Assembly (NCBI GenBank): GCA_015661135.1
Contig: JACVXW010000194.1
Span: 1 to 6,162, forward strand
Reading direction: 5' to 3'
Source of the DNA: Chloroflexota bacterium
Lineage (GTDB): Bacteria; Chloroflexota; Limnocylindria; Limnocylindrales; CSP1-4
Length of the DNA: 6,162 nt
Shown: one piece after another, positions 1 through 5,683 of the stretch
Layout: each line of letters opens with the position of its first letter
How positions within the stretch are numbered: position 1 is the stretch's first letter
The notes under the pieces: model-generated
Database searches by the model: none
What the model was told of the DNA's origin: nothing
The model's input: the letters and a program-made list of their open reading frames with translations, nothing else
Translations under genes and position numbers: made by a program

Positions 1-527
1 TCCGGCCGGAAGTAGACGACCGATGCCTCGTCCTGAACCGGCCCCATGTACGTCTGGAACATCAGATTGAACCGGCGCGGAGCGGAAAGCGGCCCGCCAT
101 CGTTCGGGCAGGTGAGCTTGAACCGCGTGATGACTGTGGGATCGCCGAGGTCGGAGACGCTCAACGCCTCCGCACCCGGCAGCTCGTCCCGGCGGTAGCG
201 GCGGTGGCAGGTCCCGCATTCCACGAGCGGATCGCTGAACGAACCGACGTGGCCAGAGGTCACCCAGACCTGGGGGTGCATGAGGATGCCGGCGTCCAGG
301 CCGACGATGTCATTTCGCTCCTGGACCATGGCCTTCCACCAGGCGCGCTTTACGTTGTTCTTCAGCTCCACCCCGAGCGGCCCATAGTCCCAGACGGCGT
401 TGATCCCGCCGTAGATCTCGGAGCTCGGGAAGACGAAGCCGCGGCGCTTGGACAGGCTGACGATCGTGTCGAGGTCGGGGACGGCGGCCGTGACCTCGTT
501 CGGGTCTCGGGCGGGGTGGTCGGTCAC
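1..527 (-). CDS. glyS: Glycyl-tRNA synthetase, N-terminal part (cut by window edge)
   Basis: Cytoplasmic class II aminoacyl-tRNA synthetase that attaches glycine to tRNA-Gly; this is the homodimeric archaeal/eukaryotic type, not the bacterial alpha2-beta2 type. The 175 visible codons read through family hallmarks: SLSKRRGFVFPSSEIYGG (residues 24-41), WDYGPLGVELKNN (46-58), a GLDAGILMHPQVW segment (76-88), a Cys-rich insert (C104, C107, C140), FNLMFQTYMGPV (153-164) and VVYFRP (170-175), the start of class II motif 2, which normally continues ETAQGIF. The rest lies beyond position 1. The GTG start is chosen because AAGGAG (533-538 on this strand) lies 5 nt upstream and the family similarity begins shortly after it. 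The gene follows the PPOX gene after 99 bp and seems to have its own promoter. The fourth zinc-ligand position is Asp143 (CPND) rather than Cys. Confidence 0.95.
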   Translation of the reverse strand, partial: MTDHPARDPNEVTAAVPDLDTIVSLSKRRGFVFPSSEIYGGINAVWDYGPLGVELKNNVKRAWWKAMVQERNDIVGLDAGILMHPQVWVTSGHVGSFSDPLVECGTCHRRYRRDELPGAEALSVSDLGDPTVITRFKLTCPNDGGPLSAPRRFNLMFQTYMGPVQDEASVVYFRP

Positions 528-532
528 GGATT

Positions 533-538
533 CTCCTT
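533..538 (-). promoter_or_regulatory. Shine-Dalgarno sequence of glyS
   Basis: AAGGAG on the minus strand, 5 nt before the GTG at 527. It fixes this GTG as the glyS start. Confidence 0.75.
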
Positions 539-567
539 GGGGCGGCCGGCCGTGGAAGGGACGGACG

Positions 568-589
568 CGGAGGGGGTGTCGGCCCTCCG
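568..589 (-). repeat. Inverted repeat at the start of the glyS leader
   Basis: CGGAGGG (568-574) and CCCTCCG (583-589) form a perfect 7-bp inverted repeat with an 8-nt loop. It begins right next to the glyS -10 element and would span the predicted transcription start. It could be an operator or a leader hairpin. There is no T-run, so it is not a classical terminator, and the roughly 55-nt leader is far too short for a glycine T-box. Confidence 0.35.
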
Positions 590-598
590 ATCCTAGCA
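590..598 (-). promoter_or_regulatory. Extended -10 promoter for glyS
   Basis: The minus strand reads TGCTAGGAT, a full TGn plus TAnnnT extended -10 element, in the gap between the PPOX stop (627) and the glyS start (527). I see no good -35, which extended -10 promoters often lack. Transcription would start near 583 and give a leader of about 55 nt containing the glyS Shine-Dalgarno sequence. This predicts that glyS can be transcribed independently of recO and the PPOX gene. Confidence 0.5.
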
Positions 599-626
599 GA
601 CGACCTCGGGCCGCCACCCGGCGCGG

Positions 627-1052
627 CTATCCAGGAATCGAAACGACCCGTGTCGGCCGGATGAGAATGGGCAGGTTGTAGGTCTGGGCCATCTTCGCCG
701 GCCCGTCCGCGTACTGGTCGATCCAACCGTCGTACTTCTCGAGATAGGCGGGGTTGTCGGGCACCTGCGGATGTTCGGGCTCGATCCGGGCCTCGCCCTC
801 GATGACCACGATGTCGTTGCCCGACCCGTCATCGTTCAAGTGCATGGAGACCCTCGGGTTCGCCTCCAGATTCGCGTTCCGGCGCGCGCGGTGGTCGCCA
901 TAGATCAGGATCTCGCCGTTCACCCAGAGGAACCAGATCGGCATGGTCTGCGGCTGGCCGTCAACCGTGACCGTCGACAGCCAGGCGATCCTGTCGACGG
1001 CGAGCCGCGCCAGCGCGTGCACAGCACGCTCGTCGTTCGGATCGAAGATCAC
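627..1052 (-). CDS. PPOX-type flavin/F420-dependent enzyme, Rv3369-like
   Basis: Small 141-residue protein of the pyridoxamine 5'-phosphate oxidase-like split beta-barrel family. Visible hallmarks: IFDPNDERA at the N-terminus, the strand pair AWLSTVTVDGQPQTMPIWFLW (about residues 23-43), RRNANLEANPRVSMHLNDDGSGND (about 56-79) for cofactor phosphate contact, VVIEGEARI, and AYLEKYDGWI near the C-terminus. These resemble the 'PPOX class probable F420-dependent enzyme, Rv3369 family'; FMN or F420 binding and the substrate are inferred from the family. The start is GTG at 1052, overlapping the restored recO stop as GTGA, with GGAGG (1060-1064) 7 nt upstream. The same frame stays open upstream to 1895 only because recO is frame-broken, so a longer RecO-PPOX product would be artificial. 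Probably co-translated with recO. Confidence 0.85.
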   Translation of the reverse strand: MIFDPNDERAVHALARLAVDRIAWLSTVTVDGQPQTMPIWFLWVNGEILIYGDHRARRNANLEANPRVSMHLNDDGSGNDIVVIEGEARIEPEHPQVPDNPAYLEKYDGWIDQYADGPAKMAQTYNLPILIRPTRVVSIPG

Positions 1053-1811
1053 CTTTGAACCTCCACTGGCGCGCGCCGATCGGCGGCGCGGACCTCGTCC
1101 AGGAACGCGAGGGATGAACGCCCGCATCGCGGATTCGACCTCGGCTTCCACCTCCGGACGCACCCGCAGGGCGGCCAGCGCCTCGACGTCCATCCGCTGG
1201 TAGGCCTTGAGCAGCTTCAGCCCCTCGAGCGACATCCCGGCAGTGTCATGGGGTGGTCCGGGGCAGCGCTCGCACAGGACGCCGCCGATCGGCGGCACCC
1301 AGCGGTACCGTTCGCCCGCCTCCAGTAGCCGGCCGCACTCGACACAACGGTCCACGTCGGGCCGGATCCCGAGCTCGTCGGCGAGGTGCATCTCGAACCA
1401 CCGGGCAACGCGGCCGGGCGCCATCCCGGCATCGAGGATTTCATAGCCGCGCTTGAGCAGGAGATAGACGCTTTCCACAGCGTGGCGCTCTTCCTGGGTC
1501 CGCTCGGCCATCTCCGCCATGTACGAGGCCGTCCCGAACGAAACGAGGTCGTCGCGGAGGCGCAGCCAGGGGTGGATGACCTCGACCTGGGTGACCACAT
1601 CGAACGTCCGGCCGTGGGCCAGCGCGAGCCGCAACTCCGCGAACGGTTCGAGGCTGCCGCCGATCCGCGACTTCTGGCGCCGGATCCCCTTCGCGATCGC
1701 CTTGACCTTCCCGGACCCCGGGGTCAACAGCGTCAGGATCCGGTCCGCCTCGCCGTAGTCGAACCGGGACAGGACGATGGCATCGGTCGTGTAGCGGCGC
1801 TGGATGGGCAC
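1049..1811 (-). CDS. recO: DNA repair protein RecO, reading frame broken near its C-terminus
   Basis: RecO helps load RecA on gapped DNA with RecR/RecF in recombinational repair and binds single-stranded DNA. Residues 1-233 (1811 to 1113) are continuous: N-terminal OB fold with YTTDAIVLSRFDYGEADRIL (7-26), GSGKVKAIAKGIRR (33-45), FAELRL (57-62), then the helical domain and a C4 zinc site (C156, C159, C180, C183). After ...SAMRAFI (ATC, 1115-1113) the frame changes; the usual RecO ending LAFLDEVR continues in another frame from 1111 to a TGA at 1051-1049. One nucleotide remains between the two frames, and about 9 codons usual in this helix are missing, so a deletion of roughly 29 nt (3n+2) is likely. 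GTG 1811 is chosen because homology starts 6 residues later; ATG 1841 is possible and neither has a clear Shine-Dalgarno sequence. A TACCGT hexamer 6 nt upstream of 1811 could permit leaderless expression. Confidence 0.88.
1060..1064 (-). promoter_or_regulatory. Shine-Dalgarno sequence of the PPOX gene
   Basis: GGAGG on the minus strand, 7 nt before GTG 1052, inside the last codons of recO. It shows that the PPOX protein begins independently and is not the tail of RecO. Confidence 0.75.
1109..1115 (-). other. Frame break in recO
   Basis: On the minus strand ATC (Ile233) is followed by one C and then CTC, the first codon of LAFLDEVRAADRRAPVEVQR and a stop. Without a correction the frame instead gives a Pro/Arg-rich run and continues into the PPOX gene. 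Family length suggests lost bases rather than a simple insertion, although removing one C from the CCC run would also restore the frame. Confidence 0.75.
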
Positions 1812-1872
1812 CGGCAGACGGTAGCACCCGAGCGCGGCCATCGAAGGAGGCCCGGCCAGCCACGCGGCCCCG
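1812..1872. promoter_or_regulatory. Divergent intergenic region between recO and the prenyl synthase gene
   Basis: This 61-bp space must carry, or lie next to, the promoters of two opposite genes. For recO a TACCGT hexamer (1818-1823, minus strand) sits 6 nt before GTG 1811, which would fit a leaderless -10, but no -35 is seen. For the plus-strand gene there is a strong GAAGGAGG at 1843-1850, but no start codon 5-12 nt after it. No convincing plus-strand promoter was found. Confidence 0.3.
1843..1850 (+). promoter_or_regulatory. Strong Shine-Dalgarno sequence upstream of the prenyl synthase gene
   Basis: GAAGGAGG is a near-perfect anti-16S match, but the first usable start codon downstream is TTG at 1873, 22 nt away. 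A short GGCC/GGCC stem (1854-1857 with 1866-1869) could shorten the effective distance; this is speculative. It could also mark a lost or mis-sequenced start. Confidence 0.4.
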
Positions 1873-2871
1873 TTGCAACAGGCTACTCGGACCACGGAGG
1901 AGGAGATCCTTCGGCTGGTCCGCGATCACGACCCGTCTACCGTCGGCGTCTACGAGCAGTGCCGGTACCACCTCGGGCTGGATGGATCCACCGGGGTCTC
2001 CGGCAAGCGGATGCGCCCCCTTCTGGGCCTCCTCGCGTACGCGTCGATCACCGGCGACCATCGGGCCGCCCTGCCGGGCGCGGCCGCCGTTGAGCTGGGG
2101 CACAACTTCAGTCTCGTGCACGACGATATCGAGGACGGCGACAGCGAGCGTCGACACCGACCTACCCTGTGGAGCCTCCACGGCATCCCGCAGGCCATCA
2201 ACACCGGCGACATGCTGTTCAGCCTCAGCCGGATCGCGCTCCACCGGTTGACCGACCTGGGCTTCAGCGACCGCAAGGTCCTCCGGCTGATGCGCCTCTA
2301 CGACGAGACATGCGTGGCGCTATGCGAAGGGCAGTACATCGACATCGCCACGAGCGAAGCGGACGAGGTGATGTCCGTCGAGCTCTACTTCGACATGATC
2401 GGCCGCAAGACGGCCGCCCTGATCGCGGCGTCCATTGAAGCCGGCGCGCTCCTCGCGACCGACGACGAGCACGTCATCGCCCGCTACCGGGCCTTCGGCT
2501 GGGCGCTTGGGATCGCCTTCCAGGTCAACGACGACCTCCTCGGGATCTGGGGCGAGGAGCAGGCGACGGGCAAGGAGCCGACCGATGTCGCCCGCCGCAA
2601 GAAGACCCTGCCGGTGATCTATGCGTTCGAGCATGCCGGGCACGACGACCGGGCGCGACTGGCGGCCCTGTACGAACCAAAGTCACCGAGCGAGGCTGCA
2701 GTCCGCGAGATCGTGGCGATCCTGGAACGAACCGGCGCCCGGGACTACACCCGCACCCAGGCGCAGCTGCACCGGGACCGGGCCCTGGCCGAACTGGACG
2801 CCGCGGGGGTCGTCCTGCCCGATGCGCGCGCCCGGCTCGAGGAGATCATCGTCCGGGTGATCAGCGCCTAG
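1873..2871 (+). CDS. All-trans polyprenyl (geranylgeranyl-type) diphosphate synthase
   Basis: Cytosolic enzyme that adds isopentenyl diphosphate units to an allylic diphosphate, feeding quinones, carotenoids or polyprenyl lipids. At 332 residues it is full length for the family. Motifs seen: GKRMRP (44-49, IPP/diphosphate binding), ELGHNFSLVHDDIED (74-88) with the first Asp-rich motif D84-D85-x-x-D88, RRHRPTLW (93-100), NTGDML (110-115), GQYIDI (153-158), GRKTA (177-181) and QVNDDLLGIWG (217-227). The second Asp-rich motif ends in Gly (DDLLG) instead of Asp. Phe79 at position -5 from the first motif, with no two-residue insertion, suggests a product limited to about C20 (inference from chain-length studies of archaeal GGPP synthases). 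The stop-to-stop frame offers only TTG 1873 as a conventional start before the conserved region, so the N-terminus is uncertain. Divergent from recO and convergent with the CBS-domain gene; no pathway partner is adjacent. Confidence 0.93.
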   Translation: MQQATRTTEEEILRLVRDHDPSTVGVYEQCRYHLGLDGSTGVSGKRMRPLLGLLAYASITGDHRAALPGAAAVELGHNFSLVHDDIEDGDSERRHRPTLWSLHGIPQAINTGDMLFSLSRIALHRLTDLGFSDRKVLRLMRLYDETCVALCEGQYIDIATSEADEVMSVELYFDMIGRKTAALIAASIEAGALLATDDEHVIARYRAFGWALGIAFQVNDDLLGIWGEEQATGKEPTDVARRKKTLPVIYAFEHAGHDDRARLAALYEPKSPSEAAVREIVAILERTGARDYTRTQAQLHRDRALAELDAAGVVLPDARARLEEIIVRVISA

Positions 2872-2876
2872 CCAGC

Positions 2877-2912
2877 GAGGCAGCGCCTCCAGTCGGGCGG
2901 CGGCTCCGCCCG
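2877..2912. terminator. Tandem hairpins between convergent genes (possible bidirectional terminator)
   Basis: The 55-bp convergent gap holds two inverted repeats: GAGGC-AGC-GCCTC (2877-2889) and CGGGCGG-CGGCT-CCGCCCG (2894-2912, 7-bp stem, 5-nt loop). Their place between two converging stops suits termination on either strand. Neither is followed by a T-run, so they would be non-canonical or Rho-assisted. Confidence 0.45.
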
Positions 2913-2926
2913 TGCCCCGAACCTCG

Positions 2927-4255
2927 TCAGCGCTCGTTCGGTCGCGCGGTGTCCTGCGCTTGCCGGACCACCAGGACCTTGCCGACTCGACGACCCGCCG
3001 TCGTCTCGACGGTCAGCGTCAGGCCGTCCACCTCGATCCGGTCACCGGGCTTCGGAACGCCGCCGATCCGGTGATAGATGAGCCCGCCGACGGTGTCGTA
3101 CTCCTCCTCGTCCTCGAGTTCCAGCTCGACGTCGAAGACCTCCCCCAGCTCGTCCACGTCGGCCCGACCGTCCACCCTGGCCTCGTGCTCTGAGATTCGG
3201 ACGACCATCGGCTCTTCGACGTCGTATTCATCCTGGATCTCACCGACGATCTCCTCGAGCAGATCCTCGATGGTGACGATGCCGGCGGTCCCGCCGTACT
3301 CATCGAGGACGATCGCAATGTGGACCTTCCGGCGCTGCAGCTCGTGGAGGAGGTCGTCGATGGTCATCGACTCCGGGACGAGGACGGGCGGGCGAAGCAG
3401 CGTCCTGAGGGCAGGCCGGGGCTCCGCACTCGATTTCAGGTACGGCAGCAGGTCCTTCGCGTAGAGGATGCCGACGACCTCGTCGATCGAGTTGTCGTAG
3501 GCGGGGATCCGCGAGTGGCCTCCGTCGACGACGAGATCGATCGCCTCCTCGAACGAGGCGATCGCCCGGATCCCGACGATCGAGACGCGCGGAACCATGA
3601 CCTCGTGGACGCGCCGCTCACCGAGCTCGATGACCGCGTTGATCATCTGCTCCTCCTCGGCCTCCAGGACGCCCTGTTCCCCGCCTCGCTCCACGATCAG
3701 CTTCAGCTCCTCGGCAGTGATCTGGGCCTCGCGGGAGACGTCGGCACCGAGTGAGTGGGCGATCCATCTCGTGATCGCGGCGAGGGCCGTCACGAGCGGG
3801 CCGAACAGGCGGCCGAGGAGGTCGACCGGTGTCGCGAGGGCGAGGGCGTAGCGCTCCGTATGGGCCAGCGCCAGGGACTTCGGCACGAGCTCGCCGAAGA
3901 CGATCGTGAACAGCGACAGCAGCACGGTCACCACGACAAGCGAGACGATCGTCGAGATCGAGTCCTCGACGCCGATGCCGCGCATGAACTCGCCGAGCAC
4001 GCCGACGAGGCTCACCGCCGCGAAGGCGGAGGCAAGGAACCCGACAAAGGTGATCGCTAGCTGGACGACGGCAAGGAAGCGGCCCGGGTCCTCGACGAGG
4101 CGCCGGACGCGGCGGGCACCCCGGATGTCCTCATCCACCATCTGCTCGACGCGGCTCCTCCGGATGGCAACGAGGGCGATCTCGGCGGCGACAAACACGC
4201 CGTTGATCAGGACGAGCAGCAGGATGATGAGCAGTTCGAAGACGGTCTGGTTCAT
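2927..4255 (-). CDS. CNNM/HlyC-CorC family membrane protein (DUF21, two CBS, CorC_HlyC)
   Basis: Integral membrane protein of 442 residues from the CorC/TlyC ('hemolysin family') group; relatives are linked to Mg2+/Co2+ export or resistance, and the hemolysin name is historical. Layout: DUF21/CNNM transmembrane domain (about 1-170) with hydrophobic helices near 5-30, 60-87, 100-121 and 136-160, and the signature GELVPKSLA (121-129); a linker ITAEELKLIVERGGEQGVLEAEE (179-201); two CBS domains (about 217-275 and 285-340), including the HSRIPAYD and VLDEYGGTAGIVTIEDLLEEIVGEI segments, which usually bind adenine nucleotides; and a C-terminal CorC_HlyC domain (about 350-432). ATG 4255 overlaps the glmU stop as ATGA, implying translational coupling; only a weak GGGGA precedes it. 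The frame is intact. Transported ion and direction cannot be told from sequence. Confidence 0.94.
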   Translation of the reverse strand: MNQTVFELLIILLLVLINGVFVAAEIALVAIRRSRVEQMVDEDIRGARRVRRLVEDPGRFLAVVQLAITFVGFLASAFAAVSLVGVLGEFMRGIGVEDSISTIVSLVVVTVLLSLFTIVFGELVPKSLALAHTERYALALATPVDLLGRLFGPLVTALAAITRWIAHSLGADVSREAQITAEELKLIVERGGEQGVLEAEEEQMINAVIELGERRVHEVMVPRVSIVGIRAIASFEEAIDLVVDGGHSRIPAYDNSIDEVVGILYAKDLLPYLKSSAEPRPALRTLLRPPVLVPESMTIDDLLHELQRRKVHIAIVLDEYGGTAGIVTIEDLLEEIVGEIQDEYDVEEPMVVRISEHEARVDGRADVDELGEVFDVELELEDEEEYDTVGGLIYHRIGGVPKPGDRIEVDGLTLTVETTAGRRVGKVLVVRQAQDTARPNER

Positions 4256-5602
4256 GAATCCCCGCCGCCACCCGCGGCGGTTGGGTCGCTCCGCGGCTCC
4301 CGGATGCGCGCCGGCACCCCGACGGCCAGCTTGCCCGGCGGGACGTTCCGCGTGACGACGGCGCCGGCGCCGGTCCGGGCACCGTCGCCGACCTCAACCG
4401 GGGCGACGAGCATGGTGTCCACGCCAAGGAATACGCCCTCGCCGACGACCGTCCGGTTCTTGGTCCGACCGTCCCAGTTCGCCGTGATCGTGCCGGCGCC
4501 GACGTTCGTCCGGTCACCGAGCTCCGCGTCGCCCAGGTAGCTCACGTGATGCTGCTTGACGCCGGCACCCAGGCGCGTGTTCTTGAGCTCCGCGAAGTTG
4601 CCGACCTCCGCACCGGGTCCCACGTGCGTGCCGGGCCGGAGGTGGCTATAGGGCCCGATCGACGCGCCGTCCTCGACAGTGGAGCGTTCCACGACGCTCG
4701 CCCAGACGATGCAGTCGCGCCCGATCGTGGATTCCACGATCGTCGTCGCGGGGCCGATGACGCTGCCGGCCCCGATCGCGGTCCGGCCCCGCAGGATCAC
4801 GTTCGGCTCCAGGACGATGTCGGGGTCCAGGGCCACGTCCCAGTCGAGGTAGACCGTGGACGGGTCCCGCATCGTGACCCCGGCACGCATGTGCGCCTCG
4901 TTGCGTCGGACCCGGAGGGCCCACTCAGCCTGGGCCAGCTGGGCACGATCATTGATGCCGTCGAACGTCCCGTCGTCATCGAAGCCGACCGCGCTCACGA
5001 TCCGGCCGTCCTCGCGGGCAAGCCGCACGAGCGTCGAAGGCGTAGCAGCCCGCGTTGACCTCATTGGAGTCGAGCTCCTCGGCCGTCGCGTCCTTCGCCT
5101 CCACGATCCGCTCCACGCTGCCGAACTCGCTCCGGACCACCCGGCCGAGGGACCCGGGGGCGGCCGCAAAGACGCTGGCGAGGGCGATGGCCGCATCGTC
5201 GAGACGGCGCTGCTCGAGGACGGCCTGGAGGGCCGGACCCAGCACGAGCGGCACGTCCCCGGACAGGACAAGGATCTCATCCACGTCGTCCGGGACCCCG
5301 ACCAGCCCCGCGCGTACGGCGTCGGCGGTGCCGCGTGGGTCGTCCTGGAGGGCAAAGGTGATCCCGGAACCGAGCTCGGCGGCGCGGATCGCGGCAACGG
5401 CCGGGGAATACACCACGATGGGCGCCACGACGGACCGGTCAGGGGGCACGTCCGCCCACGCGTCCAGCACGAATGCCAGCATCGGCCGCCCGCAGAGCGG
5501 ATGGAGGACCTTGGGTGTTCGGGACTGCATCCGCGTCCCGAGGCCCGCGGCCAGGATGATGGCGGCGGTTCGCCCGGTCGACGCGGGTGGTGAGGGGGTC
5601 AT
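4252..5602 (-). CDS. glmU: Bifunctional GlmU (uridyltransferase/acetyltransferase), frame broken by apparent deletion
   Basis: GlmU acetylates glucosamine-1-phosphate and then transfers UMP from UTP to make UDP-GlcNAc, the precursor of peptidoglycan and other glycans. The first 190 codons (5602 to 5033) hold LAAGLGTRM (17-25), K31, Q86 with GTAD (91-94), SGDVPL (114-119), IVEAKDA (166-172) and NEVNAGCYAFD (180-190). One nucleotide later another frame continues from CTC 5031 to TGA 4252 (259 residues): LVRLAREDGR, GINDRAQL (metal-ligand Asn), then the left-handed beta-helix with hexapeptide repeats, RPGTHVGPGAEVGNF, catalytic-type His in HHVSYLGD, and NVGAGTITANWDG. Against E. coli GlmU about 23 residues are missing at the join, including the NAQGEYYLTD-like segment, so roughly 71 nt (3n+2) seem lost. 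ATG 5602 is preferred over TTG 5644, which is the promoter -35. Followed by the CBS-domain gene with ATGA overlap. The usual product would not be made as written. Confidence 0.9.
5029..5036 (-). other. Frame break in glmU
   Basis: On the minus strand TTC-GAC (Phe189-Asp190) ends the N-terminal frame, one nucleotide follows, and CTC-GTG-CGG starts the C-terminal frame. The uncorrected upstream frame runs on as missense to a stop at 4976. The frame change coincides with a gap of about 23 conserved residues relative to the family, which points to a deletion rather than a single-base slip. Confidence 0.8.
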
Positions 5603-5614
5603 TCGGGTGGCGTC

Positions 5615-5644
5615 AGGGTATGGGCCGGGCATCCGGGGTGTCAA
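5615..5644 (-). promoter_or_regulatory. Promoter of glmU
   Basis: The minus strand has a perfect -35 TTGACA (5644-5639), an 18-nt spacer and a -10 TACCCT (5620-5615, TAnnnT type). The glmU ATG at 5602 lies only 12 nt after the -10, so the transcript would have a leader of about 5-6 nt or none, which agrees with the absence of a Shine-Dalgarno sequence there. It would drive glmU and the coupled CBS-domain gene. Confidence 0.65.
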
Positions 5645-5649
5645 TTGAC
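5640..5649. repeat. Palindrome over the glmU -35 box
   Basis: GTCAATTGAC is a perfect 10-bp palindrome that overlaps the -35 hexamer of the glmU promoter. It is notably AT-richer than its surroundings. It may be a repressor site, or simply a consequence of the TTGACA sequence; no regulator is named. Confidence 0.35.
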
Positions 5650-5683
5650 GCGACCGGCCGGCCGTCCCGTGCCGTATCTCCGC

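Noticed and set aside
528..626. T-box riboswitch upstream of glyS
   Set aside because: The leader is about 55 nt and the whole gap 99 bp; no room for a T-box stem I and antiterminator, and no T-box consensus seen.
1074..1085. 12-bp palindrome CGCCGATCGGCG at the recO end
   Set aside because: Within the coding tail of recO with no T-run; GC-rich codons explain it, although it lies close to the PPOX Shine-Dalgarno sequence.
1281..1296. 16-bp perfect palindrome GCCGCCGATCGGCGGC
   Set aside because: It lies inside recO and simply encodes the conserved PPIGG turn before the second zinc Cys pair; explained by codon choice.
1386..2093. Long plus-strand open frame crossing antisense recO and the start of the prenyl synthase gene
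   Set aside because: It is antisense to a clear RecO reading frame and out of frame with the prenyl synthase; low-complexity Arg/Pro/Gly/Asp-rich translation typical of GC-rich shadows.
4546..5058. Plus-strand open frame opposite glmU
   Set aside because: The opposite strand encodes recognisable GlmU; the plus frame is rich in Asp/Arg/Val/Pro with no known motifs.
5029..5064. Programmed frameshift in glmU
   Set aside because: No slippery heptamer, and conserved residues are missing as well, which recoding would not explain.
5655..5664. CGGCCGGCCG palindrome between ridA and glmU considered as a terminator
   Set aside because: No usable loop and no T-run; short GC palindromes are expected in such GC-rich DNA.
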